Shown piece after piece: positions 5,559 to 13,600 of a DNA stretch of 17,303 bases. The notes under the pieces are model-generated. The model was not told the origin of the DNA. It saw nothing but the letters and a program-made list of their open reading frames with translations, and ran no database searches. The DNA lies in assembly GCA_049607205.1 (NCBI GenBank), contig JBMYWH010000033.1, forward strand, positions 1 to 17,303, written 5' to 3'. Each line of letters opens with the position of its first letter. Within the stretch, counting starts at the first letter, position 1. Made by a program: the position numbers and the translations under genes. Origin of the DNA: JBELHR01 sp049607205 (GTDB lineage Bacteria > Bacteroidota > Bacteroidia > Flavobacteriales > Flavobacteriaceae).

Positions 5559-6902
5559 ATGAAATTAAAAGTGGCTTTTGCCTTATTTTTCCTTGCCAGC
5601 ACAGTAAGTTTTGCACAAGAACGTGTATGGTCTTTAGAGGAATGTGTGAATTATGCCTTAGAGCATAACCTCTCTGTTAAGAGAACTAAATTGAATGTTG
5701 AATCTGCAGATATTGAGGTAAAGGCAAGTTGGAGTAACTTCCTTCCGAATTTGAATGCTAATGCTTCTCAGAACTTATCTTTTGGTAGTTCTATTTCTCC
5801 AGAATCGAATTTAAGGGTCCCTGCAAACTTTACTTCTACAAATGGAGGGCTTAATTCAAGTACAAATGTATTTAACGGTTTCAGGAATATTTCTGAATAC
5901 AGGAGAGCAAAAGTTGGAGTTGAATCAAGCAAGCTAGAATTAGAAAAGATGCAAAATGACATTTCTTTGAATGTTGTGAATTCATATTTGACGATTCTTT
6001 TTGATAAGGAGAACTTAGAGGTTGCACAGACTCAAAAGAGAATTTCTCAAGAACAAGTAGATCGTATTAAGGCGCTTGTCGATGCAGGATCATCTCCTAG
6101 AAGTGATCTTTATGATATAGAAGCTACTCTGGCAAATGATATTCAAAATGAAGTAATGATGCAAAATGCTTTGGACTTATCATTATTGAATATGACACAA
6201 TTGCTGCAGATTCCTTCTGATAATTTTGATGTTGAAGCTGTGGATGTAGGGTCTCCATCTTTTGCTATGGCTGCAAAAAATTCTTCTGTGATTTATGAGA
6301 AGGCTCTTCAGATCATGCCTGAGATTAAGAAAGCTCAAATGGATTATGAGAGTACTGATTTTGATATTAAGTTAGCCAAGTCAGGTTTCTATCCATCTTT
6401 AGGACTTAGCTTAGGGATGAATTCATTTTATAATAGAAGGTTGAGTGATGCCAATCCTGAATTGTATGATAGTTTCGGAGATCAAATGGCAAATAATGTC
6501 AACTACAATGTTGGTCTTTCCATGTCAATCCCTATTTTCAATAGAAATCAGAATAAGGCAAACGTTAAAAGAGCAACGATTACTCAGCGTAGAAGTGAAT
6601 TGGATTTAGCACAAGAAAAACAAACTCTTTATCAAAATATAGAAAGTGCCTTTTTAGATGCGAAGTCAGCCACTAAAACTTTTGAGGCTGCTAAGACTTC
6701 CTTGAAGTCGCAGTTGGAAGCTTTTAGAAATGCGGAAGAGCGTTTTAACGTGGGGGCTATGACTTCTTACGACTTTAACCAAACAAGAAATGGATTGGTG
6801 AATGCTCAGGCAACACTAATTAGAGCAAAATACGATTATGTTTTCAAAATGAAATTATTGAGGTTTTATTACGGGGAACCTCTTATGGAACGTAATTGGT
6901 AA
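5559..6902 (+). CDS. TolC-family outer membrane efflux protein
   Basis: The 447-residue product has a signal peptide (about 1-19, ending SFA before QERVWSLEECVNYAL) and the two repeated outer-membrane-efflux domains of TolC-like trimeric channels, roughly residues 25-215 and 245-440. The family features are clear: the SLEECVNYALEHNLSVK opening, long amphipathic helices rich in Gln, Ala and Asn, and RFNVGAMTSYDFNQTRNGLVNAQATL near the end. TolC proteins form the exit duct of tripartite pumps and type I secretion systems. No periplasmic adaptor or ABC/RND pump gene is beside it here; the next genes are unrelated. The leader of 77 bases has only an imperfect -7 box (TACATTTA, 5508-5515), so it may be partly read from the oxidase cluster. 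Substrate unknown. Confidence 0.93.
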   Translation: MKLKVAFALFFLASTVSFAQERVWSLEECVNYALEHNLSVKRTKLNVESADIEVKASWSNFLPNLNANASQNLSFGSSISPESNLRVPANFTSTNGGLNSSTNVFNGFRNISEYRRAKVGVESSKLELEKMQNDISLNVVNSYLTILFDKENLEVAQTQKRISQEQVDRIKALVDAGSSPRSDLYDIEATLANDIQNEVMMQNALDLSLLNMTQLLQIPSDNFDVEAVDVGSPSFAMAAKNSSVIYEKALQIMPEIKKAQMDYESTDFDIKLAKSGFYPSLGLSLGMNSFYNRRLSDANPELYDSFGDQMANNVNYNVGLSMSIPIFNRNQNKANVKRATITQRRSELDLAQEKQTLYQNIESAFLDAKSATKTFEAAKTSLKSQLEAFRNAEERFNVGAMTSYDFNQTRNGLVNAQATLIRAKYDYVFKMKLLRFYYGEPLMERNW

Positions 6903-6925
6903 CAATTAGTATTAAATAGTTTTTT

Positions 6926-6966
6926 AAAATCAACATTCATTAGTTTATGGGTGTTGATTTTTTTTT
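6926..6966 (+). terminator. intrinsic terminator after the TolC gene
   Basis: AAAATCAACA (6926-6935) pairs with TGTTGATTTT (6952-6961). The stem extends inward through two G-U pairs and C-G, A-T and T-A pairs to a 6-base loop, and is followed by T to 6966. It separates the TolC gene from tsaB. Confidence 0.85.
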
Positions 6967-6979
6967 GAAGAATATTAGC

Positions 6980-6987
6980 TATTTTTG
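6980..6987 (+). promoter_or_regulatory. -7 promoter box of tsaB
   Basis: TATTTTTG matches TAnnTTTG and lies 15 bases before the tsaB ATG, the same short spacing seen at ctaB, the phosphate transporter and rsmG. A -33 TTG at standard spacing is missing; the nearest one, 6954-6956, is 23 bases away. Confidence 0.6.
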
Positions 6988-7002
6988 TTCAAAATTTGAA
7001 TT

Positions 7003-7662
7003 ATGATTCTCTGTATAGAAACTGCCACTAAAAATTGTTCTGTAGCCCTTATTGATCAAGGTGAAATTTTAGCTTCCAAAGAGCTGAACGATGGCGGGTA
7101 TTCTCATGGGGAATTTCTTCATGTGTTTATCAAAGAGCTTATGGAGCTAACCGGAACGGCTATGAGTGATTTACAAGCTGTAGCAGTAAGTAAGGGCCCG
7201 GGTTCTTATACTGGGCTTCGTATAGGTGTTTCTGCCGCTAAAGGGATTTGTTTCTCTGTAGGTTGCCCTTTAATTTCTGTAAACACTTTGGAGGTTTTGG
7301 CCGCAGGTGTTAAAGAGACAGAAGGACTTAGGGTAGGAGTGTTGGATGCGAGACGTGATGAAGTCTATAGAGCGGTCTACGACTCTGAGTTGAATATAGT
7401 AGAAGACACTAGTGCTCATGTGTTGACCGAGGATAGTTTTAAGGAGTATAAAGAACCTTTGATATTTATTGGTGATGCTACTGAAAAAGTATCTAATTTT
7501 GTGGGCTTTGAAGGTACTGTATTTTACCCTAAAACCTTTCCAACTGCAATGGATTTAGGTCGCATTGCAGAGAAAAAATTTGAATTAAATCAATTTGAAG
7601 ATGTAGCTTATTTTGAACCTTTTTATCTAAAAGACTTTAAGGTTACCCCTTCTAAGAAATAG
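7003..7662 (+). CDS. tsaB: TsaB, subunit of the t6A37 tRNA threonylcarbamoyltransferase complex
   Basis: TsaB is the inactive ASKHA-fold paralogue that dimerises with TsaD and, with TsaE, moves threonylcarbamoyl to A37 of tRNAs reading ANN codons. The 219-residue product has the family's opening ILCIETATKNCSVAL, the SHGEFLHVFIKEL segment, and the signature VAVSKGPGSYTGLRIGVSAAKG (about residues 62-83), then STNTLE-like SVNTLEVLA. Length is normal. It has its own promoter and terminator-bounded left edge. It ends 1 base from the stop codon of the convergent lipoprotein gene, with no terminator between, so transcripts from both strands must run into each other. Confidence 0.95.
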   Translation: MILCIETATKNCSVALIDQGEILASKELNDGGYSHGEFLHVFIKELMELTGTAMSDLQAVAVSKGPGSYTGLRIGVSAAKGICFSVGCPLISVNTLEVLAAGVKETEGLRVGVLDARRDEVYRAVYDSELNIVEDTSAHVLTEDSFKEYKEPLIFIGDATEKVSNFVGFEGTVFYPKTFPTAMDLGRIAEKKFELNQFEDVAYFEPFYLKDFKVTPSKK

Positions 7663-7663
7663 G

Positions 7664-9802
7664 TTATTTGAGAGAAAAGTTTAAATCTTGATAGGCTTCT
7701 TCACTAGTTTCTACGGGAAGTTTACAGGTTCCTTCTATACAAACAAAAATATAGGTATCTACCGCGTCATAACGGTCTAACATAACAGGAATATCGCTTT
7801 TATCTATCGCAGCGATGCGCAGTGCGTTAGGAATATATTGTCTAAAGAGTTTATGCTGTTTGTCAATTGCAGTAGGTCCGGAGATTGCAATTTCATAATA
7901 AGTCCCCACATGATTGAGTGCTAAATTAAGCCAATTTGCATAAGCACCTCCATAGGACTCTGATATAGGAAGCATGGTGGAAAGCATTTGGGTTGATACT
8001 TTTTTATAATGTCTGTTTCCATAAATCAAGCTGAGCTTGTATAAATTGTTTGCCATGGTGGAGTTAGAAGAAGGGATAACGTTATCTTCTGATTCAATTT
8101 TGCGATGTATCAATTCTTGATCCAGATTGGAAGTAAAGAAAAACATTCCCGAATTGTCGTCATAAAAATGATCAAGGCTGTAGTCTGTGAGTTCCTTTGC
8201 TTGTTTAATCCAACGCTCGTCAAGAGAGATTTCATAAAGGCTGATGAAAGATTCAATGACCATGGCATAATCTTCTAAATAGGCATTAATATTAGCCGTA
8301 CCATTTTTGTAATTCCGCATTAGACCTCCATCCTCTCTAATAAGGCTGTTAGCTATGAATTCTCCGGTTTTTAGGGCAGATGTCTTAAATTTCTCGTCTC
8401 CAAAACTCTTATAGGCTTGAGAAAGTCCTTGAATGGCAAGGGCATTCCATGATCCTAGTATTTTATCATCAAGTCGAGGTTTGCTTCTTTGTTTTCGTAA
8501 GTTTTTCAGTCCCTTTCTCCATCGTTTAACTAGCTGGTTGATCTCTTGCTCTGAACGATTATGGTTTTTTGCAAATTCAGGAATGGCTTGTTTCTGAGTC
8601 AATTGATATTGCCCATCTTCCCAATATCCGTTTTGATTTACCTGATAAAGTTCTTTGAATAACTCTGGTGAATCTTTGATAACAGAATCGATTTCTTGTT
8701 CTGTAAAGGTGTAATAGGCTCCTTCTTCAAGATGACCTTGCTTGTTTTTACTGTCTGCATCTAAAGATGAAAAGTAAGCCTGAGTGGTTTGGTCCTTTAG
8801 TTGGGTTTCTAAAAATTCATAGGTTCCTTCCACCACACTTTTATATAGGCTGTTTCCATATAAACTATAGGCGTTTGAGTAAAGGGAAATCAGTTGGGCA
8901 TTATCATATAGCATCTTTTCAAAATGAGGTATGTGCCAGGTCGGGTCTACACTGTATCTAGAAAACCCACCATCTACATGATCGTAGATCCCTCCTAAAG
9001 CCATTTTATCTAAACTCAATTTGTTGAATTTCTGAATTTCTTTTTTGTCACTCTGGAAGGCATAACGCATTAGGAATTCTTGATTAATAGGAATTGGGAA
9101 TTTAGTTTGAGATTTAAACCCTCCGTTAATTGTATCGAAATTTTGAGACCATTTCTTTACAATTTCCTCTATCTGATCAAGATTGGCGGTAGTTTCTTCC
9201 TTGGATTTTATGATTTGGTTCTTGACTTCAATTCCCTTTTGCAACTTGTCTGCATATTCTATAGCTTGAGCAGGGTCGTCCTTGTATAGTTGTTGAAGTT
9301 GTTTAAGGTTTTCCATCCAGGTTTCTTTTGGAAAATAAGTTCCGCCAAAAATTGGTCGTCCATCAGGAAGGCATATAGCATTTAAGGGCCATCCTCCACT
9401 TCCTGTCATGAGTTGCACGGCATCCATGTATATATGATCAATATCTGGACGTTCTTCACGATCTACTTTAATCGATATGAAATTATCATTCATTACTTGG
9501 GCCACTTGCTGATCTTCAAAGCTTTCTTCTTCCATCACATGGCACCAATGACAAGAAGCATAACCAATAGAGACTATGATAAGTTTGTCCTCAGCTTGCG
9601 CTAAGTCCAAAGCTTCATTGCCCCATGGCATCCAGTCTACTGGATTATAGGCGTGCTGTAATAAATATGGGCTAGTTTGATTTATTAATTGATTGGCTTG
9701 TCCTTTCATGCGTTTATCTTGACTAGAATTCTGGCATGAAACTGTTAAAAGAATCAATGCTAGAGCTAAATATCTGAGGGTTTGAGGGTTTGCGAATTTC
9801 AT
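7664..9802 (-). CDS. DUF255/YyaL-type thioredoxin-domain protein, predicted lipoprotein
   Basis: The 712-residue product belongs to the family of bacterial YyaL and animal SPATA20. An N-terminal thioredoxin-like DUF255 domain is followed by a large helical six-hairpin (alpha/alpha) domain. Family hallmarks are NQTSPYLLQHAYNPVDWMPWG, the redox-type C84-H-W-C87 in SIGYASCHWCHVM, VDREERPDID and GGWPLNAICLPDGRPIFGGTYFP, then WHIPHFEKMLYDNAQL and KILGSWNALAIQGL. The N-terminus, MKFANPQTLRYLALALILLTVSC, is a lipoprotein signal with Cys23 as the lipidation site, so it should act in the envelope, whereas many homologues lack a signal. The reaction is unknown for the family. ATG 9802 is the only start that preserves the signal peptide, and the promoter-like box lies only 5 bases before it. 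Confidence 0.9.
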   Translation of the reverse strand: MKFANPQTLRYLALALILLTVSCQNSSQDKRMKGQANQLINQTSPYLLQHAYNPVDWMPWGNEALDLAQAEDKLIIVSIGYASCHWCHVMEEESFEDQQVAQVMNDNFISIKVDREERPDIDHIYMDAVQLMTGSGGWPLNAICLPDGRPIFGGTYFPKETWMENLKQLQQLYKDDPAQAIEYADKLQKGIEVKNQIIKSKEETTANLDQIEEIVKKWSQNFDTINGGFKSQTKFPIPINQEFLMRYAFQSDKKEIQKFNKLSLDKMALGGIYDHVDGGFSRYSVDPTWHIPHFEKMLYDNAQLISLYSNAYSLYGNSLYKSVVEGTYEFLETQLKDQTTQAYFSSLDADSKNKQGHLEEGAYYTFTEQEIDSVIKDSPELFKELYQVNQNGYWEDGQYQLTQKQAIPEFAKNHNRSEQEINQLVKRWRKGLKNLRKQRSKPRLDDKILGSWNALAIQGLSQAYKSFGDEKFKTSALKTGEFIANSLIREDGGLMRNYKNGTANINAYLEDYAMVIESFISLYEISLDERWIKQAKELTDYSLDHFYDDNSGMFFFTSNLDQELIHRKIESEDNVIPSSNSTMANNLYKLSLIYGNRHYKKVSTQMLSTMLPISESYGGAYANWLNLALNHVGTYYEIAISGPTAIDKQHKLFRQYIPNALRIAAIDKSDIPVMLDRYDAVDTYIFVCIEGTCKLPVETSEEAYQDLNFSLK

Positions 9803-9807
9803 AAAAT

Positions 9808-9815
9808 CAAAGATA
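9808..9815 (-). promoter_or_regulatory. -7 promoter box of the DUF255 lipoprotein gene
   Basis: On the minus strand TATCTTTG matches TAnnTTTG and ends 5 bases before the ATG at 9802, so transcription would begin at or next to the start codon. No TTG lies 19-20 bases upstream. It is either a leaderless promoter or a chance match. Confidence 0.45.
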
Positions 9816-9910
9816 TATTTAGTTTTTATAAAGTCCGTTAATAACTGTTAATTTTTCCGTATTTTTATAGAAGTGTTTTGTGGGGAAATGACACGTTTAA
9901 TAACGATTTA

Positions 9911-9925
9911 GTAACATTAGGTTAC
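9911..9925. promoter_or_regulatory. inverted repeat, possible operator of the phosphate transporter gene
   Basis: GTAAC-ATTAG-GTTAC is a perfect 5-bp inverted repeat around a 5-base spacer. It sits where the -33 region of the downstream promoter should be, and that promoter lacks a clear TTG. The position suits a regulator site; it does not resemble the enterobacterial Pho box. The short arms could occur by chance. Confidence 0.3.
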
Positions 9926-9936
9926 GGTTCAAAGAT

Positions 9937-9944
9937 TAAATTTG
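9937..9944 (+). promoter_or_regulatory. -7 promoter box of the phosphate transporter gene
   Basis: TAAATTTG matches TAnnTTTG and lies 21 bases before the ATG at 9966. It contains the in-frame TTG at 9942, ruling that out as a translation start if the promoter is real. The -33 region has only TTA (9917-9919). Confidence 0.65.
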
Positions 9945-9965
9945 CCCAAACTTTATAAACAAAAA

Positions 9966-12224
9966 ATGGAGAATATTTACATTTTCATGATTGGAGCTTT
10001 GGCTCTATTAGCTGTTGTTGATCTCGTTGTTGGGGTCAGTAATGATGCTGTTAATTTCCTTAATTCTGCAATTGGTTCTAAGGCCTTGTCAATTAGGAAT
10101 ATTATGATCATTGCCTCGTTTGGTGTCGCTATTGGAGCGGTTACTTCAAGTGGGATGATGGAAGTTGCTCGTAAGGGGATCTTCGTGCCAGGAGAGTATT
10201 ATTTTGATGAGATTATGTATATCTTCATGGCTGTTATGATTACGGATGTATTGTTGTTGGATTTATTCAATACTCTTGGAATGCCAACATCTACAACAGT
10301 ATCAATTGTATTTGAATTATTAGGAGCTGCAGTTGCCATGGCTTTGATTAAAATTGCAGATAATCCAAATGAAACTTTTGCTGATTTAGGTAAATATATT
10401 AATAACGAGAAAGCCTTGTTGATCATTATGGGGATTCTGTTGTCTGTCGTTGTGGCCTTCAGTGTCGGAGCAATAGTGCAGTTTGTTTCTCGTTTGATTT
10501 TCTCTTTTAACTTTGATAGTAAACCTGCTATATACAAGTCTCTTTTCGGAGGAGTTGCGATTACGGCCATTGTTTATTTCATCGTTGTGAAAGGATTGAA
10601 AGGAACGCCTTTTTACGGAAATGTAAAGGGAATTATTGAAGAGTCTACAGTTCAAATCATTGGGATTTCGTTTTTCATATGGACTTTATTGTCATACGTT
10701 TGGGCTACCGTATTTAAAAAAGATATTTTTAAGATTATTATTGGAATCGGTACCTTCTCACTTGCTATTGCCTTTTCAGGGAATGATTTGGTGAATTTTA
10801 TTGGTGTGCCTATTGCAGCTTGGAATTCTTATGAGGCATGGGTTGTCTCAGGTGTTCCTGCAGATGAATTCGGTATGGGTATCTTAGCGTCCAAGGTTCC
10901 TTCTAATACAGTATTGCTTTTAGTTGCTGGTGGGATTATGGTGGTTACTTTATGGACCTCTAAAAAGTCCAAAAACGTTATACAAACGGAATTGAGTTTA
11001 TCGAATCAAGGAGACTCTCACAATAAATTTGAAGCAAATTCATTTTCTAGAGCGGTGGTACGTTTTGCTGTAATATTGAATTCAGGTTTGTCTTTTATCT
11101 TACCTAAGAAAACTAGAGAATCTATTGATAGCAAGTTTCAAAAGCCTGTAATCTCTTTACCAAGAGATAAGGACTATGAGTTGCCTGCATTTGATATGAT
11201 TCGTGCCTCTGTTAACCTTATGGTTGCAGGTATCTTAATATCTATTGGAACTTCTTATAAATTACCACTTTCTACAACTTATGTGACTTTTATGGTTGCT
11301 ATGGGTACTTCTTTAGCGGATAGAGCTTGGGGTAGAGATAGTGCTGTTTATAGAGTTGCTGGTGTTTTGAATGTGATTGGAGGATGGTTTGGTACTGCTA
11401 TTATTGCTTTTACAGCTTCTTCTATTATCGCTTACCTAATTTCTTTAGGAGGGATTATTACTGTTGTTATTTGTTTGATGGTAGTTATAGGTATGTTGTA
11501 CAGAAACTACATGAAGTACAATAAGAAATCTCAAGCAGAGAAGAAACAAGTTCGTATTGAGCGCGCTGAACTTATTTCAATTCAAGGAGTTGTTCAAGAA
11601 AGTTCTTCTCATATTTCTGAGGTTGCACGTAGAGTGAATAAGATGTTTACTAATGTAGTAAATGATCTGGCACTTTCGAATGTGAATAAACTGAAGAAAA
11701 CCGATAAGCAAATTGGAAAATTGAATTCTGAAATTGATGACTTGAAGGATGGAGTATTCTATTTTATAAAGTCCTTAGATGATAGTTCAGTTGAGGCTTC
11801 AAGGTTTTATGTTCAGGTTCTTGGGTATCTTCAAGACGTAGCACAGTCAATTAGTTATATTTCTAGGGCTAGTTATAAACATGTAAATAATAACCACAAA
11901 CCTTTGAAAGTTTCTCAAATTAAAGATTTGAAACGTATTTCTTATGATCTAGATGTATTGCTTTCTGGTGTTCAGTCGATATTTGATTCAGGAGATTTTG
12001 ATCGTATTTCTGAATTGGAAGAGGTTCGTGAAGAACTGTATAAAAGGGTTAGTGATTCAATTGAGTCTCAAATCTCACGTATTAGATCGGAGGAATCATC
12101 TCCTAGAAATACAACCCTATATTTCAGTGTGCTTCTAGAGACTAAGGATTTAATTTCTGGAATTACAAATATGATTACACTTTATGAAGAGTTCAATGAA
12201 ATGATTGAACGAAGTAAAAGTTAA
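9966..12224 (+). CDS. PiT-family inorganic phosphate transporter with C-terminal PhoU-like domain
   Basis: PiT (PHO4) permeases import phosphate or metal-phosphate with protons or sodium. The 752-residue product has both inverted family repeats: VGVSND (N26-D27) with GMPTSTTVSIVFEL from residue 105, and FSGND (N273-D274) with KLPLSTTYVTFMVAMGT around residue 430. Over ten hydrophobic helices end near residue 515. A soluble tail of about 220 residues follows, rich in Lys, Glu, Ser and heptad-like helices (SSSHISEVARRVNKMFTNVV, then a DFDRISELEEVREELYKRVS segment). It looks like the PhoU/DUF47 four-helix fold that elsewhere is encoded as a separate partner of PiT. I chose ATG 9966 because an upstream in-frame TTG lies in the -7 box. 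It is transcribed divergently from the lipoprotein gene, and a bidirectional terminator closes it. Confidence 0.92.
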   Translation: MENIYIFMIGALALLAVVDLVVGVSNDAVNFLNSAIGSKALSIRNIMIIASFGVAIGAVTSSGMMEVARKGIFVPGEYYFDEIMYIFMAVMITDVLLLDLFNTLGMPTSTTVSIVFELLGAAVAMALIKIADNPNETFADLGKYINNEKALLIIMGILLSVVVAFSVGAIVQFVSRLIFSFNFDSKPAIYKSLFGGVAITAIVYFIVVKGLKGTPFYGNVKGIIEESTVQIIGISFFIWTLLSYVWATVFKKDIFKIIIGIGTFSLAIAFSGNDLVNFIGVPIAAWNSYEAWVVSGVPADEFGMGILASKVPSNTVLLLVAGGIMVVTLWTSKKSKNVIQTELSLSNQGDSHNKFEANSFSRAVVRFAVILNSGLSFILPKKTRESIDSKFQKPVISLPRDKDYELPAFDMIRASVNLMVAGILISIGTSYKLPLSTTYVTFMVAMGTSLADRAWGRDSAVYRVAGVLNVIGGWFGTAIIAFTASSIIAYLISLGGIITVVICLMVVIGMLYRNYMKYNKKSQAEKKQVRIERAELISIQGVVQESSSHISEVARRVNKMFTNVVNDLALSNVNKLKKTDKQIGKLNSEIDDLKDGVFYFIKSLDDSSVEASRFYVQVLGYLQDVAQSISYISRASYKHVNNNHKPLKVSQIKDLKRISYDLDVLLSGVQSIFDSGDFDRISELEEVREELYKRVSDSIESQISRIRSEESSPRNTTLYFSVLLETKDLISGITNMITLYEEFNEMIERSKS

Positions 12225-12230
12225 ATAGAT

Positions 12231-12265
12231 AAAAAAAGAGTCGCAAATTGCGACTCTTTTTTTTT
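12231..12265. terminator. bidirectional intrinsic terminator
   Basis: GAGTCGC (12238-12244) pairs with GCGACTC (12250-12256) around AAATT. It is flanked by seven A on the left and nine T on the right, so it works in both directions. It serves the phosphate transporter gene, 7 bases past its stop, and the convergent aminotransferase gene, 20 bases past its stop. Confidence 0.92.
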
Positions 12266-12284
12266 GATATAATATGCAGTAAAT

Positions 12285-13472
12285 CTAAGCGAGTACTTTC
12301 TCAATTCTATCTATGGCTTCATTAAGTTGCGCTTCAGAAGCAGCATAGGACATTCTTAGACAGTTAGGTGCTCCAAAAGCCTCTCCAGTAACTGTTGCAA
12401 CATTTGCTTCTTCTAAAAGTAGCATAGCGAAGTCAGATGCGTTCTCTATAGTTCTGCCAGCAAACTGTTTGCCAAAGAAAAATGATATATCTGGAAAGAT
12501 ATAAAAGGCTCCTCCAGGTTTATTTAATTTAAATCCTTCTATTTTACTTAATCTATTAATTACCATATCACGACGTTTCTCAAATTCATCTACCATGTAT
12601 TGAATTTTTGATACTGGGGCGTCAAGAGCTGCTATTGTAGCTCTCTGTGCAATAGAATTTGCTCCTGAAGTGATCTGTCCTTGCATTTTAGTACAAGCTT
12701 TTGCAATCCACTCAGGTGCACCAATATATCCAATTCTCCATCCGGTCATCGCAAAAGCTTTTGCTACTCCATTAACAGTAATTGTTCGATCATACATAGA
12801 ATCAATAGCGGCAAAACTAAAAGGTTTCTCACCATAATTTATATGCTCATAGATTTCATCTGACATAATATAGATGTCAGGATGTTTCTCTAAAACCTTT
12901 GCTAGGGCTCTTAATTCTTGTTCTGTATAAATTGTCCCACTCGGATTATTCGGAGAGTTAAAGAAAATCATTTTAGTCTTAGGACTAATAGCTTGCTCTA
13001 ATTGCTCAGGAGTAATTTTGAAGTCGGAATCTATGGAAGTTGGGATTTCTTTGAAGCTAGCTTCTGCTAAAGTAGCGATGGCTGAATAACTCACCCAATA
13101 TGGAGCAGGAAGTAGTACTTCATCTCCTGGGTTTAATAGGACCATGGCGATGTTAGCAATGGATTGCTTCGCCCCGGTAGAAACTACAATTTGATTTACG
13201 TTATACTCTAGGTTATTATCCCGTTTAAATTTACGACTAATAGCTTGACGCAACTCTAAGTATCCATTTACAGGAGAGTAGCTACTGTAGTTATCGTGAA
13301 TAGCTTGGATCGCAGCTTCTTTGATAAAGTCTGGAGTGTTGAAGTCTGGTTCTCCCAGGCTTAAACTAATAATGTCTTTTCCTTGTTCTTTTAATTCTCT
13401 TCCCTTAGCGGCCATGGCTAAAGTTTGTGAAGTTGGTAGGCTATTAATCCTGTCCGAGAGTCTTTGAGTCAT
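12285..13472 (-). CDS. pyridoxal-phosphate-dependent class I aminotransferase (aspartate aminotransferase Ib type)
   Basis: The 395-residue product has the fold-type I signatures of the AspAT Ib group: SLSLGEPDFNTPDFI, YSPVNGYLELRQAI, STGAKQSIAN, PAPYWVSY, FNSPNNPSGTIYT, MSDEIYEHINY, the cofactor lysine K238 in VNGVAKAFAMTGWRIGY, and the substrate carboxylate arginine in APNCLRMSYAAS near the end. It probably transfers the amino group between aspartate (or prephenate/glutamate) and 2-oxoglutarate; the exact substrate cannot be read from sequence. An ATG at 13523 in the same frame would add 17 residues, but it lies upstream of the -7 box, so I use ATG 13472, which begins MTQRLSDRINSLPTSQTLAM as homologues do. 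It is a single-gene unit, divergent from rsmG. Confidence 0.93.
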   Translation of the reverse strand: MTQRLSDRINSLPTSQTLAMAAKGRELKEQGKDIISLSLGEPDFNTPDFIKEAAIQAIHDNYSSYSPVNGYLELRQAISRKFKRDNNLEYNVNQIVVSTGAKQSIANIAMVLLNPGDEVLLPAPYWVSYSAIATLAEASFKEIPTSIDSDFKITPEQLEQAISPKTKMIFFNSPNNPSGTIYTEQELRALAKVLEKHPDIYIMSDEIYEHINYGEKPFSFAAIDSMYDRTITVNGVAKAFAMTGWRIGYIGAPEWIAKACTKMQGQITSGANSIAQRATIAALDAPVSKIQYMVDEFEKRRDMVINRLSKIEGFKLNKPGGAFYIFPDISFFFGKQFAGRTIENASDFAMLLLEEANVATVTGEAFGAPNCLRMSYAASEAQLNEAIDRIEKVLA

Positions 13473-13501
13473 AATATTGTTTTCAAGTCCTTTAATACCA
13501 A

Positions 13502-13509
13502 CAAAAATA
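13502..13509 (-). promoter_or_regulatory. -7 promoter box of the aminotransferase gene
   Basis: On the minus strand TATTTTTG matches TAnnTTTG, 29 bases before the ATG at 13472. Its position settles the start: the upstream ATG at 13523 would not be in the transcript. No clear -33 TTG is seen. Confidence 0.6.
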
Positions 13510-13573
13510 TCAAAAAATTGCATCTAAGCTGTTTAAAACTTATGATTTTGACTGTTATTTCAATCTTAGGTTT

Positions 13574-13581
13574 TATTTTTG
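13574..13581 (+). promoter_or_regulatory. -7 promoter box of rsmG
   Basis: TATTTTTG lies 19 bases before the rsmG ATG. A CTG at 13552-13554 has the standard 19-base spacing; a better TTG at 13548-13550 is 23 bases away. The aminotransferase promoter faces the other way about 65 bases to the left. Confidence 0.6.
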
Positions 13582-13600
13582 TCAGATAAAGAATAGAACA

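Noticed and set aside
7650..7680. Terminator between the convergent tsaB and DUF255 genes
   Set aside because: The stop codons are 1 base apart and no hairpin with a T run is visible on either strand.
8767..9604. Several short rightward open frames opposite the DUF255 lipoprotein gene
   Set aside because: They lie fully inside the conserved coding region on the other strand and have no protein-like features.
10199..10655. Two overlapping leftward open frames inside the phosphate transporter gene
   Set aside because: They are antisense shadows of a strongly conserved membrane protein; no promoter or recognisable protein.
13473..13523. Aminotransferase start at the upstream ATG (13523)
   Set aside because: The -7 box at 13502-13509 lies downstream of that ATG, and the extra 17 residues are not part of the AspAT Ib family.
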